Shown here one piece after another: positions 49,059 through 56,808 of a stretch of 64,000 nt of DNA. The position numbers were made by a program, and so were the translations under genes. How positions within the stretch are numbered: position 1 is the first letter of the stretch; the number at the start of each line of letters is the position of its first letter. The DNA lies in assembly GCA_950097265.1 (NCBI GenBank), contig CATNDJ010000010.1, positions 1 through 64,000 on the forward strand, read 5' to 3'. The notes below the pieces were generated by a model that saw only the letters and a program-made list of their open reading frames with translations, did no database searches and was not told the origin of the DNA. This DNA is from an uncultured Oscillibacter sp. GTDB taxonomy: Bacteria; Bacillota; Clostridia; Oscillospirales; Oscillospiraceae.

Positions 49059-50864
49059 ATGGGACAGATGACAAATGAAGTCGGGACCGGAGGCGCGCGG
49101 CTGAAGAAGGGCTCCGCCGCCCCGGTGTTTATCGCGCTGGCTCTGACCGCCGCCATCATGGCCGCGGGCTACGCCGGCCTCTGCGCCTGGGCGGGGTCCC
49201 GGACGACCTTTTACCCCAGGGAGACCATCGGCGGCGTGGACGTGGGGGGCCTCACCGTGGAGCAGGCCGGGCAGGTGCTGGCCGGGTCCCTGCCGGGGCG
49301 GACGCTTTCCGTCTCCCCCGTCCAGACGGCGGAGGACGAGGGCTGGCCCCCGGAGCCGGTTGAAAGCTCCGTCACTTTGGGGGAGCTGGGTTACACCGCC
49401 GAGCAGTGCCCCGGCATCGCCCAGCGGCACTTTGAGGAGCAATCCGCCGCCCCCTTCCTCACCCGGGGGGCCCGGGTGCTGTCCCTCCTCACCGACAGCA
49501 CCGGGGACGCCCTGACGGCCCAGGACCGGGACGAGGAGATCTTCCGCCAGGGCGTGGCCCAGGTGGCGGAGGACCTGACCCTGGAGCCGGCGGACGGCAG
49601 CTTTGAGGTCCGGGACGACGAGATTTTGCTGACCCGCGAGGCCAACGGCCGCTCCGTGGGAGAAGAGGGCCTGGCCCTGGCCCTGGAGCGGGCCGCCGCC
49701 GGGGGGGAAACGGAGATTCAGGTGGACGTCACCACCCGCCCCGCGGAGGTCCTGTCCATCCAGGAGGTTCACGGGGCCGTCTCCGGCGAGATGGAGAACG
49801 CCCGCTACGACCAGGCCACCGGGGGCATCCTGCCGGAGAAGCGGGGGGCCTCCTTCGACACCGTGTCCGCCCAGCGGATGCTGAATGCCGCCGCCCCCGG
49901 GGAGACCGTCTCCATTCCCGCCGATATCCAGGAGCCGGAGATTACGGCGGAGGAGCTGAAAAGCGTCCTCTTCCGGGACCTTTTGGGGGAGTGCACCACC
50001 CATGTCGGCGGCACTGCCGCCCGGGTCAGCAATGTGAAGCTGGCCTCCGCCGCTTTCGACGGGACGGTGATGAACAGCGGAGACGTGTTCTCCTATAACG
50101 AGACCGTGGGCCAGCGGACGGAGGCCAAGGGCTACAAGGCCGCTCCCGCTTACGTCCAGGGGGAGACCGTGGACGAGATCGGCGGCGGCGTGTGCCAGCC
50201 CTCGTCGACGCTGTACTACGCCTGCCTGCTTGCCAACATGGAGATTACGGAGCGCTACGCCCACCGTTATATCCCCGCCTACATCACCCGGGGCATGGAC
50301 GCCACGGTCTCCTGGGGCGGGCCGGATTATAAGTTTACCAACAACACCAAGTACCCCTTAAAAATCGTGGCCAGCTACGACAAGGGCTATCTCACCGTTC
50401 AGCTCTGGGGCACCAAGACCGACGACCTGACGGTGAAGATGACCTATGAAACGCTGTCCACCACCCCCTTCGAGGAGGTGGAGCAGCTGGATCCCGCCCT
50501 GGCCCCGGGCCAGCGGCAGGTGAAGGTCACCCCCTACACGGGCTATAAGGTGAAAACCTACCGGAACATCTTTGACGGCAGCGGAGCCCTGATTTCCAGC
50601 GACGTGGAGGATACCAGCGACTACAAGCACCGGGACCGCCTGGTCCTGGTGGGCCCGCCCAAGGAGGACACCCCGGCCGCCTCCGTTCCCGTGGTGCCCG
50701 GCACCCCGGCGGAGCAGACCCCCGCCCAGCCCGGCACAACGGAGCCCAGCGTGCCCGCCGCCGCCCCGGCGGAGGTCCCGGCCAATCCCCCGGCAGAGCC
50801 GGAGACTCCGGCGGAGCCCGCGGAGCCGCCCTCCATCGTGGTCATCCCCCCGTCGGAGGAGTGA
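49059..50864 (+). CDS. VanW-family cell-envelope protein
   Basis: A 601-residue membrane-anchored protein. A helix near residues 22-45 ('VFIALALTAAIMAAGYAGLCA') is followed by a peptidoglycan-binding-4-like part ('GGVDVGGLTVEQAGQVL'). The VanW domain lies at about 300-460 ('FSYNETVGQRT', 'GYKAAPAYVQGETVDEIGGGVCQPSSTLY', 'NNTKYPLKIVA'). A G5-like beta segment and a Pro/Glu-rich tail follow. The ATG at 49059 has 'aaaaggaggg'. The function of VanW is not firmly known. It is probably wall-associated. Confidence 0.9.
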   Translation: MGQMTNEVGTGGARLKKGSAAPVFIALALTAAIMAAGYAGLCAWAGSRTTFYPRETIGGVDVGGLTVEQAGQVLAGSLPGRTLSVSPVQTAEDEGWPPEPVESSVTLGELGYTAEQCPGIAQRHFEEQSAAPFLTRGARVLSLLTDSTGDALTAQDRDEEIFRQGVAQVAEDLTLEPADGSFEVRDDEILLTREANGRSVGEEGLALALERAAAGGETEIQVDVTTRPAEVLSIQEVHGAVSGEMENARYDQATGGILPEKRGASFDTVSAQRMLNAAAPGETVSIPADIQEPEITAEELKSVLFRDLLGECTTHVGGTAARVSNVKLASAAFDGTVMNSGDVFSYNETVGQRTEAKGYKAAPAYVQGETVDEIGGGVCQPSSTLYYACLLANMEITERYAHRYIPAYITRGMDATVSWGGPDYKFTNNTKYPLKIVASYDKGYLTVQLWGTKTDDLTVKMTYETLSTTPFEEVEQLDPALAPGQRQVKVTPYTGYKVKTYRNIFDGSGALISSDVEDTSDYKHRDRLVLVGPPKEDTPAASVPVVPGTPAEQTPAQPGTTEPSVPAAAPAEVPANPPAEPETPAEPAEPPSIVVIPPSEE

Positions 50865-50879
50865 CGCGCGCATGATAAA

Positions 50880-50912
50880 AAGGCCCCCGGTCCCATGCGG
50901 ACCGGGGGCCTT
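50880..50912. terminator. Bidirectional terminator between VanW gene and HAD gene
   Basis: A 14-pair stem (AAGGCCCCCGGTCC / GGACCGGGGGCCTT) with loop CATGC. An A-run precedes it, so the minus strand has a T tail. Confidence 0.9.
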
Positions 50913-50923
50913 CGGCGTTCTGG

Positions 50924-51571
50924 TCATTCCGCCGCCGTCATCTCCTCGAAGCTTTGGATATAGTATTCCGCCAGGCGGCGCAGCTCCTCCTGATTGGGCT
51001 CCGAGGGGTCGTACACCGCCGCCGTGCGGAAGCCGGCCTCCTTCGCCGTCCGGAGGGCGTAAAGGGCGTCCTCGAAGACGACGGTGTCCCTTTTGTTGGA
51101 CCGGAGGCGGCGCAGGGCCCGCTCGTAGACCTCCGGCCCGTCCCGCTTTCCCTGGCCCGCCTCCCGGGTGGTGACGATTCCCCGGAAGAAGCCGTCAATG
51201 CCCGCGGTCTTCAGAGCCGCCTCCGCCAGGGGGCGGTCCGTGGCGGTGGCCACGTACATCCAAACGCCCTCCATCTTCAAAATGGAGAGGAAGGGAATCA
51301 GCCCCGGCTTGGGCCGGACGTCCCGGCGGTAAAACCGCTCAATCTGGGCCCAGACCTCCGCCGCCAGCTCCTCCGGCGTGCCGGGGAGGCCGCAGAGCTC
51401 CCTGCACAGGGCGCAGCCCTCCAAAAGAGAGAGGGCGTTGACCTTTTCATTTAAGTCCGGCGGGGGGACCAGGCCGTGGCTCCGGACCAGGGTTTCCGCC
51501 CGGCTCCGCCACATGGGCATGGAGTCCAGCAGGGTCCCGTCCATGTCGAAAATCGCGCTTTGCAGTCTCAT
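50924..51571 (-). CDS. HAD-superfamily hydrolase (phosphatase/phosphoglucomutase-like)
   Basis: A 215-residue HAD protein. Motif I is 'FDMDGTLLDS' (residues 8-17; nucleophile Asp), motif II is 'VATATDRP' and motif III is 'KRDGPEVYE', with motif IV 'VVFEDALYAL'. A helical cap between I and II is of the beta-phosphoglucomutase subfamily. The substrate is unknown. It starts 13 bases after the gamma-lyase-like gene, so they form one operon. Confidence 0.9.
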   Translation of the reverse strand: MRLQSAIFDMDGTLLDSMPMWRSRAETLVRSHGLVPPPDLNEKVNALSLLEGCALCRELCGLPGTPEELAAEVWAQIERFYRRDVRPKPGLIPFLSILKMEGVWMYVATATDRPLAEAALKTAGIDGFFRGIVTTREAGQGKRDGPEVYERALRRLRSNKRDTVVFEDALYALRTAKEAGFRTAAVYDPSEPNQEELRRLAEYYIQSFEEMTAAE

Positions 51572-51584
51572 GATAAAATCCCCC

Positions 51585-52877
51585 TCACTCCGGCAGCTTC
51601 ACAAGGCCCGCCTCCGCCAGCTTCTGGAGGCTCATTAAGATCCCCAGCTTGGCGTGCTGCCAGGTGAGCCCGCCCTGAAAGTACACGGCGTAGGGCGGGC
51701 GGATGGGCCCGTCGGCGGAGAGCTCGATGGAGCTGCCCTGGACGAAGGCCCCGGCGGCCATGACCACCTCGCTGTCATAGCCCGGCATGGCCCAGGGCTC
51801 CGGGGTCACATAGCTGTCCACCGGCGCGGCGGCCTGGATGCCTTTGCAGAAGGCCAGCATGGCCTCCCGGCTTCCCAGGGTGACGGCCTGAATGATGTCG
51901 CAGCGGTCCTCCGCCGCGCCGGGCACGCAGGGGAAGCCCAGGCCCTCGTACAGGCTGGCGGCGAAGACGGCCCCTTTCAGCGCGCCCGCCGTCACCGTGG
52001 GAGCCAGGAAGAGCCCCTGGTAAAAGGCGGGCATCAGCCCCAGGTTGGCCCCCACCTCCTGCCCCAGGCCCGGGGCGGAGAGGCGGTAGGCGCAGCGCTC
52101 CACGCATTCCTTCGTTCCGCAGATGTACCCGCCGATGGGGGCAAGACCCCCGCCGGGATTCTTGATAAGGCTGCCCACCACCATGTCGGCCCCCAGGTCC
52201 GAGGGCTCCCGGGTCTCCACGAACTCGCCGTAGCAGTTGTCCACCATCACCTTCACGTCCGGCTTCACGGACTTGCAGAAAGCGGTAAGCTCCCCGATCT
52301 GCTCCACGGAGAAGCTGGGCCGGGTGGCGTAGCCCTTGGAGCGCTGGATGGTGACGAGCTTGGTCCGGGAGTTGATTTTGGACCGGATGGCCTCGTAATC
52401 AAAGCCGCCCTCCGGCGTCAGGTCCGCCTGGGCGTAGGTGACGCCGTATTCCCTCAGGGAGCACTTGCCGGGCCGGATGCCGATGACCTCCTCAAGGGTG
52501 TCGTAAGGCGCCCCCACGGGGGAGAGGAGCTCGTCCCCCGGCAGGAGGTTGGCGGACAGGGCCACGGCGAGGGCGTGGGTGCCGCAGGTGATCTGAGGCC
52601 GGACCAGGGCGGCCTCCGTGTGAAAGACGGAGGCGTAGACCCGCTCCAGGTTGTCCCGGCCCTCGTCGTCGTAGCCGTAGCCGGTGGTGGCGGCGAAGTG
52701 GGTGGCGTTGACCCGGTTTTCCTGCATGGCCCGGAGGACCTTGGCCTGGTTGTATTCAGCGGTGCGGTCGATGGCGGCGAAGCGGTCCCGGAGGCGCTCC
52801 AGGGCCGCCTCCCCATAGCGGTAGACGGCCGGGCCGACGCCCAGGGCCTGATACATGGCTTGCAGTTCCATATCCAT
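51585..52877 (-). CDS. Methionine-gamma-lyase-family PLP enzyme (aluminium resistance type)
   Basis: A 430-residue PLP-dependent protein of the family annotated as methionine gamma-lyase-like or aluminium resistance. The middle has 'VRPQITCGTHALAVALSANL' and 'GDELLSPVGAPYDTLEEVIG', then 'VMVDNCYGEFVETREPSDLGADMVVGSLIKNPGGG' with the PLP lysine in 'GSLIKNPGG'. The start at 52877 follows 'aaggag' eleven bases upstream; a second ATG is two codons later. The true reaction in these enzymes is uncertain. It has its own promoter. Confidence 0.9.
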   Translation of the reverse strand: MDMELQAMYQALGVGPAVYRYGEAALERLRDRFAAIDRTAEYNQAKVLRAMQENRVNATHFAATTGYGYDDEGRDNLERVYASVFHTEAALVRPQITCGTHALAVALSANLLPGDELLSPVGAPYDTLEEVIGIRPGKCSLREYGVTYAQADLTPEGGFDYEAIRSKINSRTKLVTIQRSKGYATRPSFSVEQIGELTAFCKSVKPDVKVMVDNCYGEFVETREPSDLGADMVVGSLIKNPGGGLAPIGGYICGTKECVERCAYRLSAPGLGQEVGANLGLMPAFYQGLFLAPTVTAGALKGAVFAASLYEGLGFPCVPGAAEDRCDIIQAVTLGSREAMLAFCKGIQAAAPVDSYVTPEPWAMPGYDSEVVMAAGAFVQGSSIELSADGPIRPPYAVYFQGGLTWQHAKLGILMSLQKLAEAGLVKLPE

Positions 52878-52917
52878 AAATAAGAGGGCTCCTTCTCGTT
52901 TGTTTTCAACAGAGCCT

Positions 52918-52946
52918 ATCATAGGCGATGGGGCCGGGGCTGTCAA
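52918..52946 (-). promoter_or_regulatory. Promoter of the gamma-lyase-like/HAD operon
   Basis: On the minus strand: TTGACA (52941-52946), a 17-base spacer and TATGAT (52918-52923). Confidence 0.85.
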
Positions 52947-52960
52947 GGGGAGAGTGAGAA

Positions 52961-52984
52961 GGCCCGCCGTAAAAACGGCGGGCC
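52961..52984. repeat. Perfect ten-base inverted repeat between opposed promoters
   Basis: GGCCCGCCGT, loop AAAA, ACGGCGGGCC. It lies between the minus-strand promoter at 52918 and the plus-strand promoter at 53003. No gene ends here, so its role is unclear. Confidence 0.6.
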
Positions 52985-53002
52985 TGAGAAACAGCCCGGG
53001 GC

Positions 53003-53032
53003 TTGACAGGAGGGGGAGCCCTGGGCTATAAT
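53003..53032 (+). promoter_or_regulatory. Strong promoter reading toward the tiny ORF and dnaD
   Basis: TTGACA (53003-53008), an 18-base spacer and consensus TATAAT (53027-53032). The nearest plus-strand gene, dnaD, is 270 bases away. The transcript would run antisense to the 25-residue ORF at 53113-53190. Confidence 0.82.
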
Positions 53033-53039
53033 ATAGACA

Positions 53040-53150
53040 GGCACCGCGGCAAGCGGGCGGCCCTTAGGGTTAGGGTTTAAAGCAAAGTTTTAAAAACCGT
53101 CACTAGAAACCGTCACCGTGCCGGGTGGCGGTTTCTGCGTTTCACGACAA
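53040..53150 (+). ncRNA. Candidate short antisense RNA
   Basis: Predicted from the promoter at 53003-53032 and a 13-pair hairpin (AGAAACCGTCACC / GGTGGCGGTTTCT, 53105-53136) followed by a T-containing tail. The hairpin is fully paired (with one GU) only in plus-strand RNA; the minus strand has an A-C mismatch. The direct repeat AAACCGTCAC occurs at 53094 and 53107. It would overlap the end of the tiny ORF. Alternatively it is just the dnaD leader. The end point is approximate. Confidence 0.4.
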
Positions 53151-53190
53151 TCGTAACCGTAAAGGCCCCGATGTGTAATGTAATCCGCAT
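53113..53190 (-). CDS. Tiny 25-residue basic/hydrophobic peptide
   Basis: An ORF 'MRITLHIGAFTVTIVVKRRN' plus five residues ending in Arg, with a very strong ribosome site ('gaaaggaggtgagctgc') before the ATG. It has a hydrophobic beta-like stretch and a basic tail. Its ribosome site lies in the stem CCTCC-GAAA-GGAGG, so translation could be hidden by the RNA. A promoter lies upstream at 53251-53279, and an opposing promoter drives antisense RNA. Type I toxin or regulatory peptide are both possible. I do not recognise a named family. Confidence 0.55.
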   Translation of the reverse strand: MRITLHIGAFTVTIVVKRRNRHPAR

Positions 53191-53215
53191 GCAGCTCACC
53201 TCCTTTCGGAGGGGG
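53191..53215 (-). promoter_or_regulatory. Hairpin sequestering the ribosome site of the tiny ORF
   Basis: On the minus strand, CCTCC-GAAA-GGAGG, a GNRA-type tetraloop stem, puts the GGAGG within a helix just before the ATG at 53190. On the plus strand the same bases read CACCTCCTTTC, like the 3' end of 16S rRNA. Confidence 0.6.
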
Positions 53216-53250
53216 CCTCCCGCCTGCCGCTTAGAGCGGCGCCTGTTGAC

Positions 53251-53279
53251 ACGATATCACATTCTTCGCGGAAAAGCAA
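53251..53279 (-). promoter_or_regulatory. Candidate promoter of the tiny ORF
   Basis: On the minus strand: TTGCTT (53274-53279), a 17-base spacer and TATCGT (53251-53256). The start would be near 53244, about 55 bases before the ORF. Confidence 0.55.
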
Positions 53280-53306
53280 GGCTTACAAGAGAAAGGAGGC
53301 GCTCCC

Positions 53307-54245
53307 ATGCCCAGCGTCCTGGTTCATGCCCCCGACGAACCCGTCACCCTCTCCGCCCAGGCGGTGAAGCGCCTTCTGGAGCGGGGGGACGGGGACGCCG
53401 CCCTGCTGTACCTGGCCCTGCTCCGCCGCCATGGGGACGCGCCCCCCCGGTCTCTCGCGGGGGAGCTCCGCTGGGACCGGGGCCGCATCGAGGCGGCGGA
53501 GGCCGCCCTGCGGGACCTGGGGCTGATCGCCCCTGAGGCTCCTCCCGCCGAGCCCGCCGACGAGCCCCCCTCCTACCGCCAGGAGGAGCTGGCCGGGAAG
53601 CTGGAGGAGAGCGCCGACTTCCGCCGCCTCACCGCCGAGGTGGAACGGAAGCTGGGCAAGCGCCTGACCACGGCGGACCTCTCCGCCCTGCTGGGGCTGT
53701 ACGACTATCTGGGGCTTCCCTCCGACGTGATCTATCTCCTGGTCTGCCACTGCGCGGAGCGCACCGCCGCCCGCTTCGGCCCGGGCCGGAGGCCCACCCT
53801 CCGCCAGATTGAGCGGGAGGGCTACGCCTGGGCCCGGCGGGGCGTGGATACCCAGGCCGCCGCCGCCGCGTACCTCCGGGACTACGGGCGGAAACAGGGA
53901 GCCCTGCCGGAGTTCATGCGGGCTTTGCAGCTGGGGGACAGGCCCCCCGCCGCCGGGGAGGAAAAGTACCTCCTCCAGTGGCTGGAGTGGGGCTTTTCCC
54001 CGGAGGCCGCCGCCCTGGCCTATGACAAGACCATCCTCAAATGCCACGAGTTCAAGTGGAGCTACTGCAACGGCATCCTGCGCCGCTGGCACGAGGCGGG
54101 GCTCCACACCGTGGAGGAAATCGAGGCGGGGGACAAGCGTCCCGGGCAGCCCCCGGCGGTTTTCAACATCCAGACCTCCAGCGGCAAGGCCGCGGGGAAC
54201 GCCTGGATGCGCAAGTACATCCAGCAGCGAGAGAAGGAGGGATGA
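53307..54245 (+). CDS. dnaD: DnaD-domain primosome protein
   Basis: A 312-residue DnaD-like protein that helps load the replicative helicase. The N-terminal winged-helix-like part runs to about residue 75. Two helical DnaD_2-type regions follow (about 95-185 and 205-275), including 'FKWSYCNGILRRWHEAGL' with the YxxIxxxW-like core. It starts after 'gaaaggagg'. The helicase loader gene follows three bases later. The pairing supports the call; the symbol is by family. Confidence 0.88.
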   Translation: MPSVLVHAPDEPVTLSAQAVKRLLERGDGDAALLYLALLRRHGDAPPRSLAGELRWDRGRIEAAEAALRDLGLIAPEAPPAEPADEPPSYRQEELAGKLEESADFRRLTAEVERKLGKRLTTADLSALLGLYDYLGLPSDVIYLLVCHCAERTAARFGPGRRPTLRQIEREGYAWARRGVDTQAAAAAYLRDYGRKQGALPEFMRALQLGDRPPAAGEEKYLLQWLEWGFSPEAAALAYDKTILKCHEFKWSYCNGILRRWHEAGLHTVEEIEAGDKRPGQPPAVFNIQTSSGKAAGNAWMRKYIQQREKEG

Positions 54246-54248
54246 GCC

Positions 54249-55244
54249 GTGGCTTATGACGGGAAAATTGTCCGCCGGGCCCTCCGGCGGTTCGAAGAGG
54301 ACAAGAAGGACCGGGAGGACCGGACCCGGGACCGCCGGGAAAGCGTCTTCCACCGCCAGCCCCGGCTTCGGGAGATCGACGCCGAGCTGCGGGCCACCAT
54401 GAGCCGCATCCTCTCCACGGCCCTCCGGCGGGGAACGGACCCCCGGGCGGCGGTGGAGGCCCTGAAAAAGCAGAATCTGGGGCTTCAGGAGGAGCGGAGG
54501 CTGCTGCTGGAGGGCCTGGGCCTCCCGGCGGACTGCCTGGAGGACAAGCCCGCCTGCCCCCTCTGCGGGGATACCGGCTGGCGGGAGGGGCGGATGTGCC
54601 GGTGCCTGAAGGCCTACTGCGCCCGGGAGCAGCAGAAGGAGCTCTCCCGGATGCTGGACCTGGGGAGCCAGAGCTTCGAGACCTTCTCCCTGGAGTGGTA
54701 CGGCCAGGCGGAGGACCCGGCCCTGGGGGTCTCCCCCCGGGAGAACATGGACTGGATTTACCGGACCTGCAAGCGCTACGCCGCGGGCTTTGGCCCGGGG
54801 AGCGGAAGCCTGCTCCTCACCGGGGACCCGGGACTGGGGAAGACCTTCCTGTCCGCCGCCATCGCCCGGGAGGTCAGCGCCGAGGGCTTCTCTGTGGTCT
54901 ACGACACCGCCGCCCACGTCTTCGACCGCTTCGAGGCCCGGAAATTCGGCCGGGAGGCGGGGGAGGCCGTGGAGGCCGACGTGGACCGGGTGCTGGACTG
55001 CGACCTGCTCATCCTGGACGACCTGGGCACGGAGCTCACCACCCCCTTCGTCCAGAGCGCCCTGTACACCATCGTCAACAGCCGCATCACGGACCGGCGG
55101 CCCTCCATCCTCAGCACGAATTTAAAGCTGGAGGACCTTGCCCGGCGCTACACGCCCCAAATCGTCTCCCGGCTTGAGGGAGAGTATCAGGTCCTGCCCT
55201 TCTTCGGGGAGGATGTCCGGCGGCTGAAGAAGGAGCGGGGCTGA
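54249..55244 (+). CDS. DnaC/DnaI-like helicase loader ATPase
   Basis: A 331-residue AAA+ protein starting at GTG. An N-terminal helical part with a Cys cluster ('CPLCGDTGWREGRMCRCL', near residue 100) binds zinc in DnaI. The AAA+ domain has Walker A 'LTGDPGLGKTFLSAAI' (about residue 195), Walker B 'CDLLILDDLGTEL' and 'SILSTNLKLEDL' (sensor I). It acts with DnaD to put DnaB helicase on DNA. It overlaps the opposite-strand membrane protein gene by 58 bases at the tail. Confidence 0.92.
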   Translation: MAYDGKIVRRALRRFEEDKKDREDRTRDRRESVFHRQPRLREIDAELRATMSRILSTALRRGTDPRAAVEALKKQNLGLQEERRLLLEGLGLPADCLEDKPACPLCGDTGWREGRMCRCLKAYCAREQQKELSRMLDLGSQSFETFSLEWYGQAEDPALGVSPRENMDWIYRTCKRYAAGFGPGSGSLLLTGDPGLGKTFLSAAIAREVSAEGFSVVYDTAAHVFDRFEARKFGREAGEAVEADVDRVLDCDLLILDDLGTELTTPFVQSALYTIVNSRITDRRPSILSTNLKLEDLARRYTPQIVSRLEGEYQVLPFFGEDVRRLKKERG

Positions 55245-55870
55245 GGACTCAAAGCCCATCCCCGCCCCCAAACCAGCAGCGCCGCCCCCGTCAGCGCCCA
55301 GCCGAAGGCGCAGGAGGCCCAGAAGCGCGTCCCGTCCCGGCTCCACAGCGCCGCCCCCAGCGCGGTGGCGGACAGCACCCGGGGAAAGCTCCCCAGCAGC
55401 CCCCCGGCGAAGTAGGCCCGCCAGGGCGTGCCCGCCGCCCCCAGCCAGAGGCTCACCAGCTCCACCGGCAGCACCCCCGCCAGGCGCAGCAGGAACACCT
55501 CCCGCCCCGCCGCCGGGCCCGTCTCCAGGGCGGCCAGCCGGGGATGCCGGGCGGCCAGCTCCGCCAGGGCGCCCTCCCGCCGCCTGCCCGCAAGGTACGG
55601 CCCCGCCTGGGCCGCCGCCATGCCGCAGAGATTCGTCCCCAAAGCCAGGGGAAAGGGGAGCGCCAGCCCCGCCGCCGCGGCCAGGGCCGTGGAGGGCAGG
55701 GCCGCCGTCAGGCCCTTGAGAACATACAGCGCCAAAAGAATCAACGCCGCCGCCCAGGACCGTTCCGCCGTCCAGGCGGCGGCGTTTTCCGGCCTGAGCC
55801 CGGCCCGGCAGGACCAGGCCGCCAGGCCCAGCAGGGCCCACAGCAGCAGGGGGACGAGGCGTTTTTTCAC
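55187..55870 (-). CDS. TVP38/TMEM64-like membrane protein
   Basis: A 227-residue polytopic membrane protein starting at GTG (55870; 'aaggagg' six bases upstream). Hydrophobic segments include 'LVPLLLWALLGLAAWSC', 'LILLALYVLKGLTAALPSTALAAAAGL' and 'VLPVELVSLWLGAAGTPWRAYF'. The SNARE-associated/TVP38 core is the 'G(L)...P...L..GLLGSFPRVL' pattern. The family is thought to be lipid or transport related. Its last 19 codons lie opposite the end of the helicase loader gene. Confidence 0.8.
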   Translation of the reverse strand: MKKRLVPLLLWALLGLAAWSCRAGLRPENAAAWTAERSWAAALILLALYVLKGLTAALPSTALAAAAGLALPFPLALGTNLCGMAAAQAGPYLAGRRREGALAELAARHPRLAALETGPAAGREVFLLRLAGVLPVELVSLWLGAAGTPWRAYFAGGLLGSFPRVLSATALGAALWSRDGTRFWASCAFGWALTGAALLVWGRGWALSPQPRSFFSRRTSSPKKGRT

Positions 55871-55986
55871 AGGCACCCTCCTTTCAGGGAAGTTCCCTTA
55901 GTATGCCCAAAGGGCTTCATCGTCCCGGTGCAATCTTTGCGCCTCCGGCGGCGCAAATCTTGAACAAAGGCCCTCCATCTCTCTTC

Positions 55987-56015
55987 TTGACAAGGTAATC
56001 GTTTGCCGATATAAT
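55987..56015 (+). promoter_or_regulatory. Promoter of the NifU-like/GGGtGRT operon
   Basis: TTGACA (55987-55992), a 17-base spacer and consensus TATAAT (56010-56015). The 75-base leader has a GC-rich hairpin (CCCGCC/GGCGGG). Another hairpin, TTTGCGCC/GGCGCAAA, lies just upstream at 55936-55957. Confidence 0.9.
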
Positions 56016-56096
56016 ATGAAGCGCGCGAAGCTCCGGAACGCCCGCCCCTCCGGCGGGTTTCCGAACGAATACAAAAAAGGAAAGGATTGGACGACT

Positions 56097-56789
56097 ATGA
56101 TCTATTCCACCGAAGTGCAGAACATGTGCCCCGTCGCCAAGGGCGCGTACCACGGTCCCGCCCCCATTCCCGAGGAGGGCAAGTGGGTCCAGGCCAAGGA
56201 GATCCAGGACATCTCCGGCCTCACCCACGGCGTGGGCTGGTGCGCCCCCCAGCAGGGCGCGTGCAAGCTGACCCTGAACGTCAAGGACGGGATCATCGAG
56301 GAGGCCCTGGTGGAGACCCTGGGCTGCTCCGGCATGACCCACTCCGCCGCCATGGCCTCTGAGATCCTCATCGGCAAGACCCTGCTGGAGGCCCTGAACA
56401 CCGACCTGGTGTGCGACGCCATCAACACCGCCATGCGGGAGCTGTTCCTCCAGATTGTCTACGGCCGGACCCAGACCGCGTTTTCCGAGGGCGGCCTGCC
56501 CGTCGGCGCCTCCCTGGAGGACCTGGGCAAGGGCCTGCGCAGCCAGGTGGGCACCATGTTCGGCACCAAGGCCAAGGGGCCCCGCTACCTGGAGATGGCC
56601 GAGGGTTACGTCACCCGCATCGCCCTGAACAAGGACGACGAAATCGTGGGCTATGAGTTTGTGAACCTGGGCAAAATGATGAACTCCATCAAAAAGGGAC
56701 TGGACGCCAACGCCGCCCTGGAGAAGGCCAAGGGACACTACGGCCAGTTTGAGGGGGCCGCCAAATATATCGACCCCCGTCACGAGTAA
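56097..56789 (+). CDS. NifU/IscU-like iron-sulfur scaffold protein
   Basis: A 230-residue protein related to IscU/NifU scaffold domains. It has 'GVGWCAPQQGACKLTLNVKDGIIEEALVE'-type sequence with Cys near residue 50, 'TLGCSGMTHSAAMASEILIGKTL' (the 'GC...S...A' scaffold region) and 'GYVTRIALNKDDEIVGYEFV'. The cysteines differ in spacing from classic IscU. It starts at 56097 after 'aaaggaaagg', and the GGGtGRT gene follows by 19 bases. The pair probably acts together in iron-sulfur chemistry (inference). Confidence 0.85.
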   Translation: MIYSTEVQNMCPVAKGAYHGPAPIPEEGKWVQAKEIQDISGLTHGVGWCAPQQGACKLTLNVKDGIIEEALVETLGCSGMTHSAAMASEILIGKTLLEALNTDLVCDAINTAMRELFLQIVYGRTQTAFSEGGLPVGASLEDLGKGLRSQVGTMFGTKAKGPRYLEMAEGYVTRIALNKDDEIVGYEFVNLGKMMNSIKKGLDANAALEKAKGHYGQFEGAAKYIDPRHE

Positions 56790-56808
56790 GAAAAGGAGGA
56801 ATTGAGAA

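Noticed and set aside
53064-53075. Telomere-like TTAGGGTTAGGG
   Set aside because: Only two units; nothing else suggests a linear end. It is taken as chance within the leader region.
53171-53536. Plus-strand frame starting 'MCNVIRMQL' upstream of dnaD
   Set aside because: It reads through the dnaD start in another frame, has no ribosome site and is antisense to the tiny ORF.
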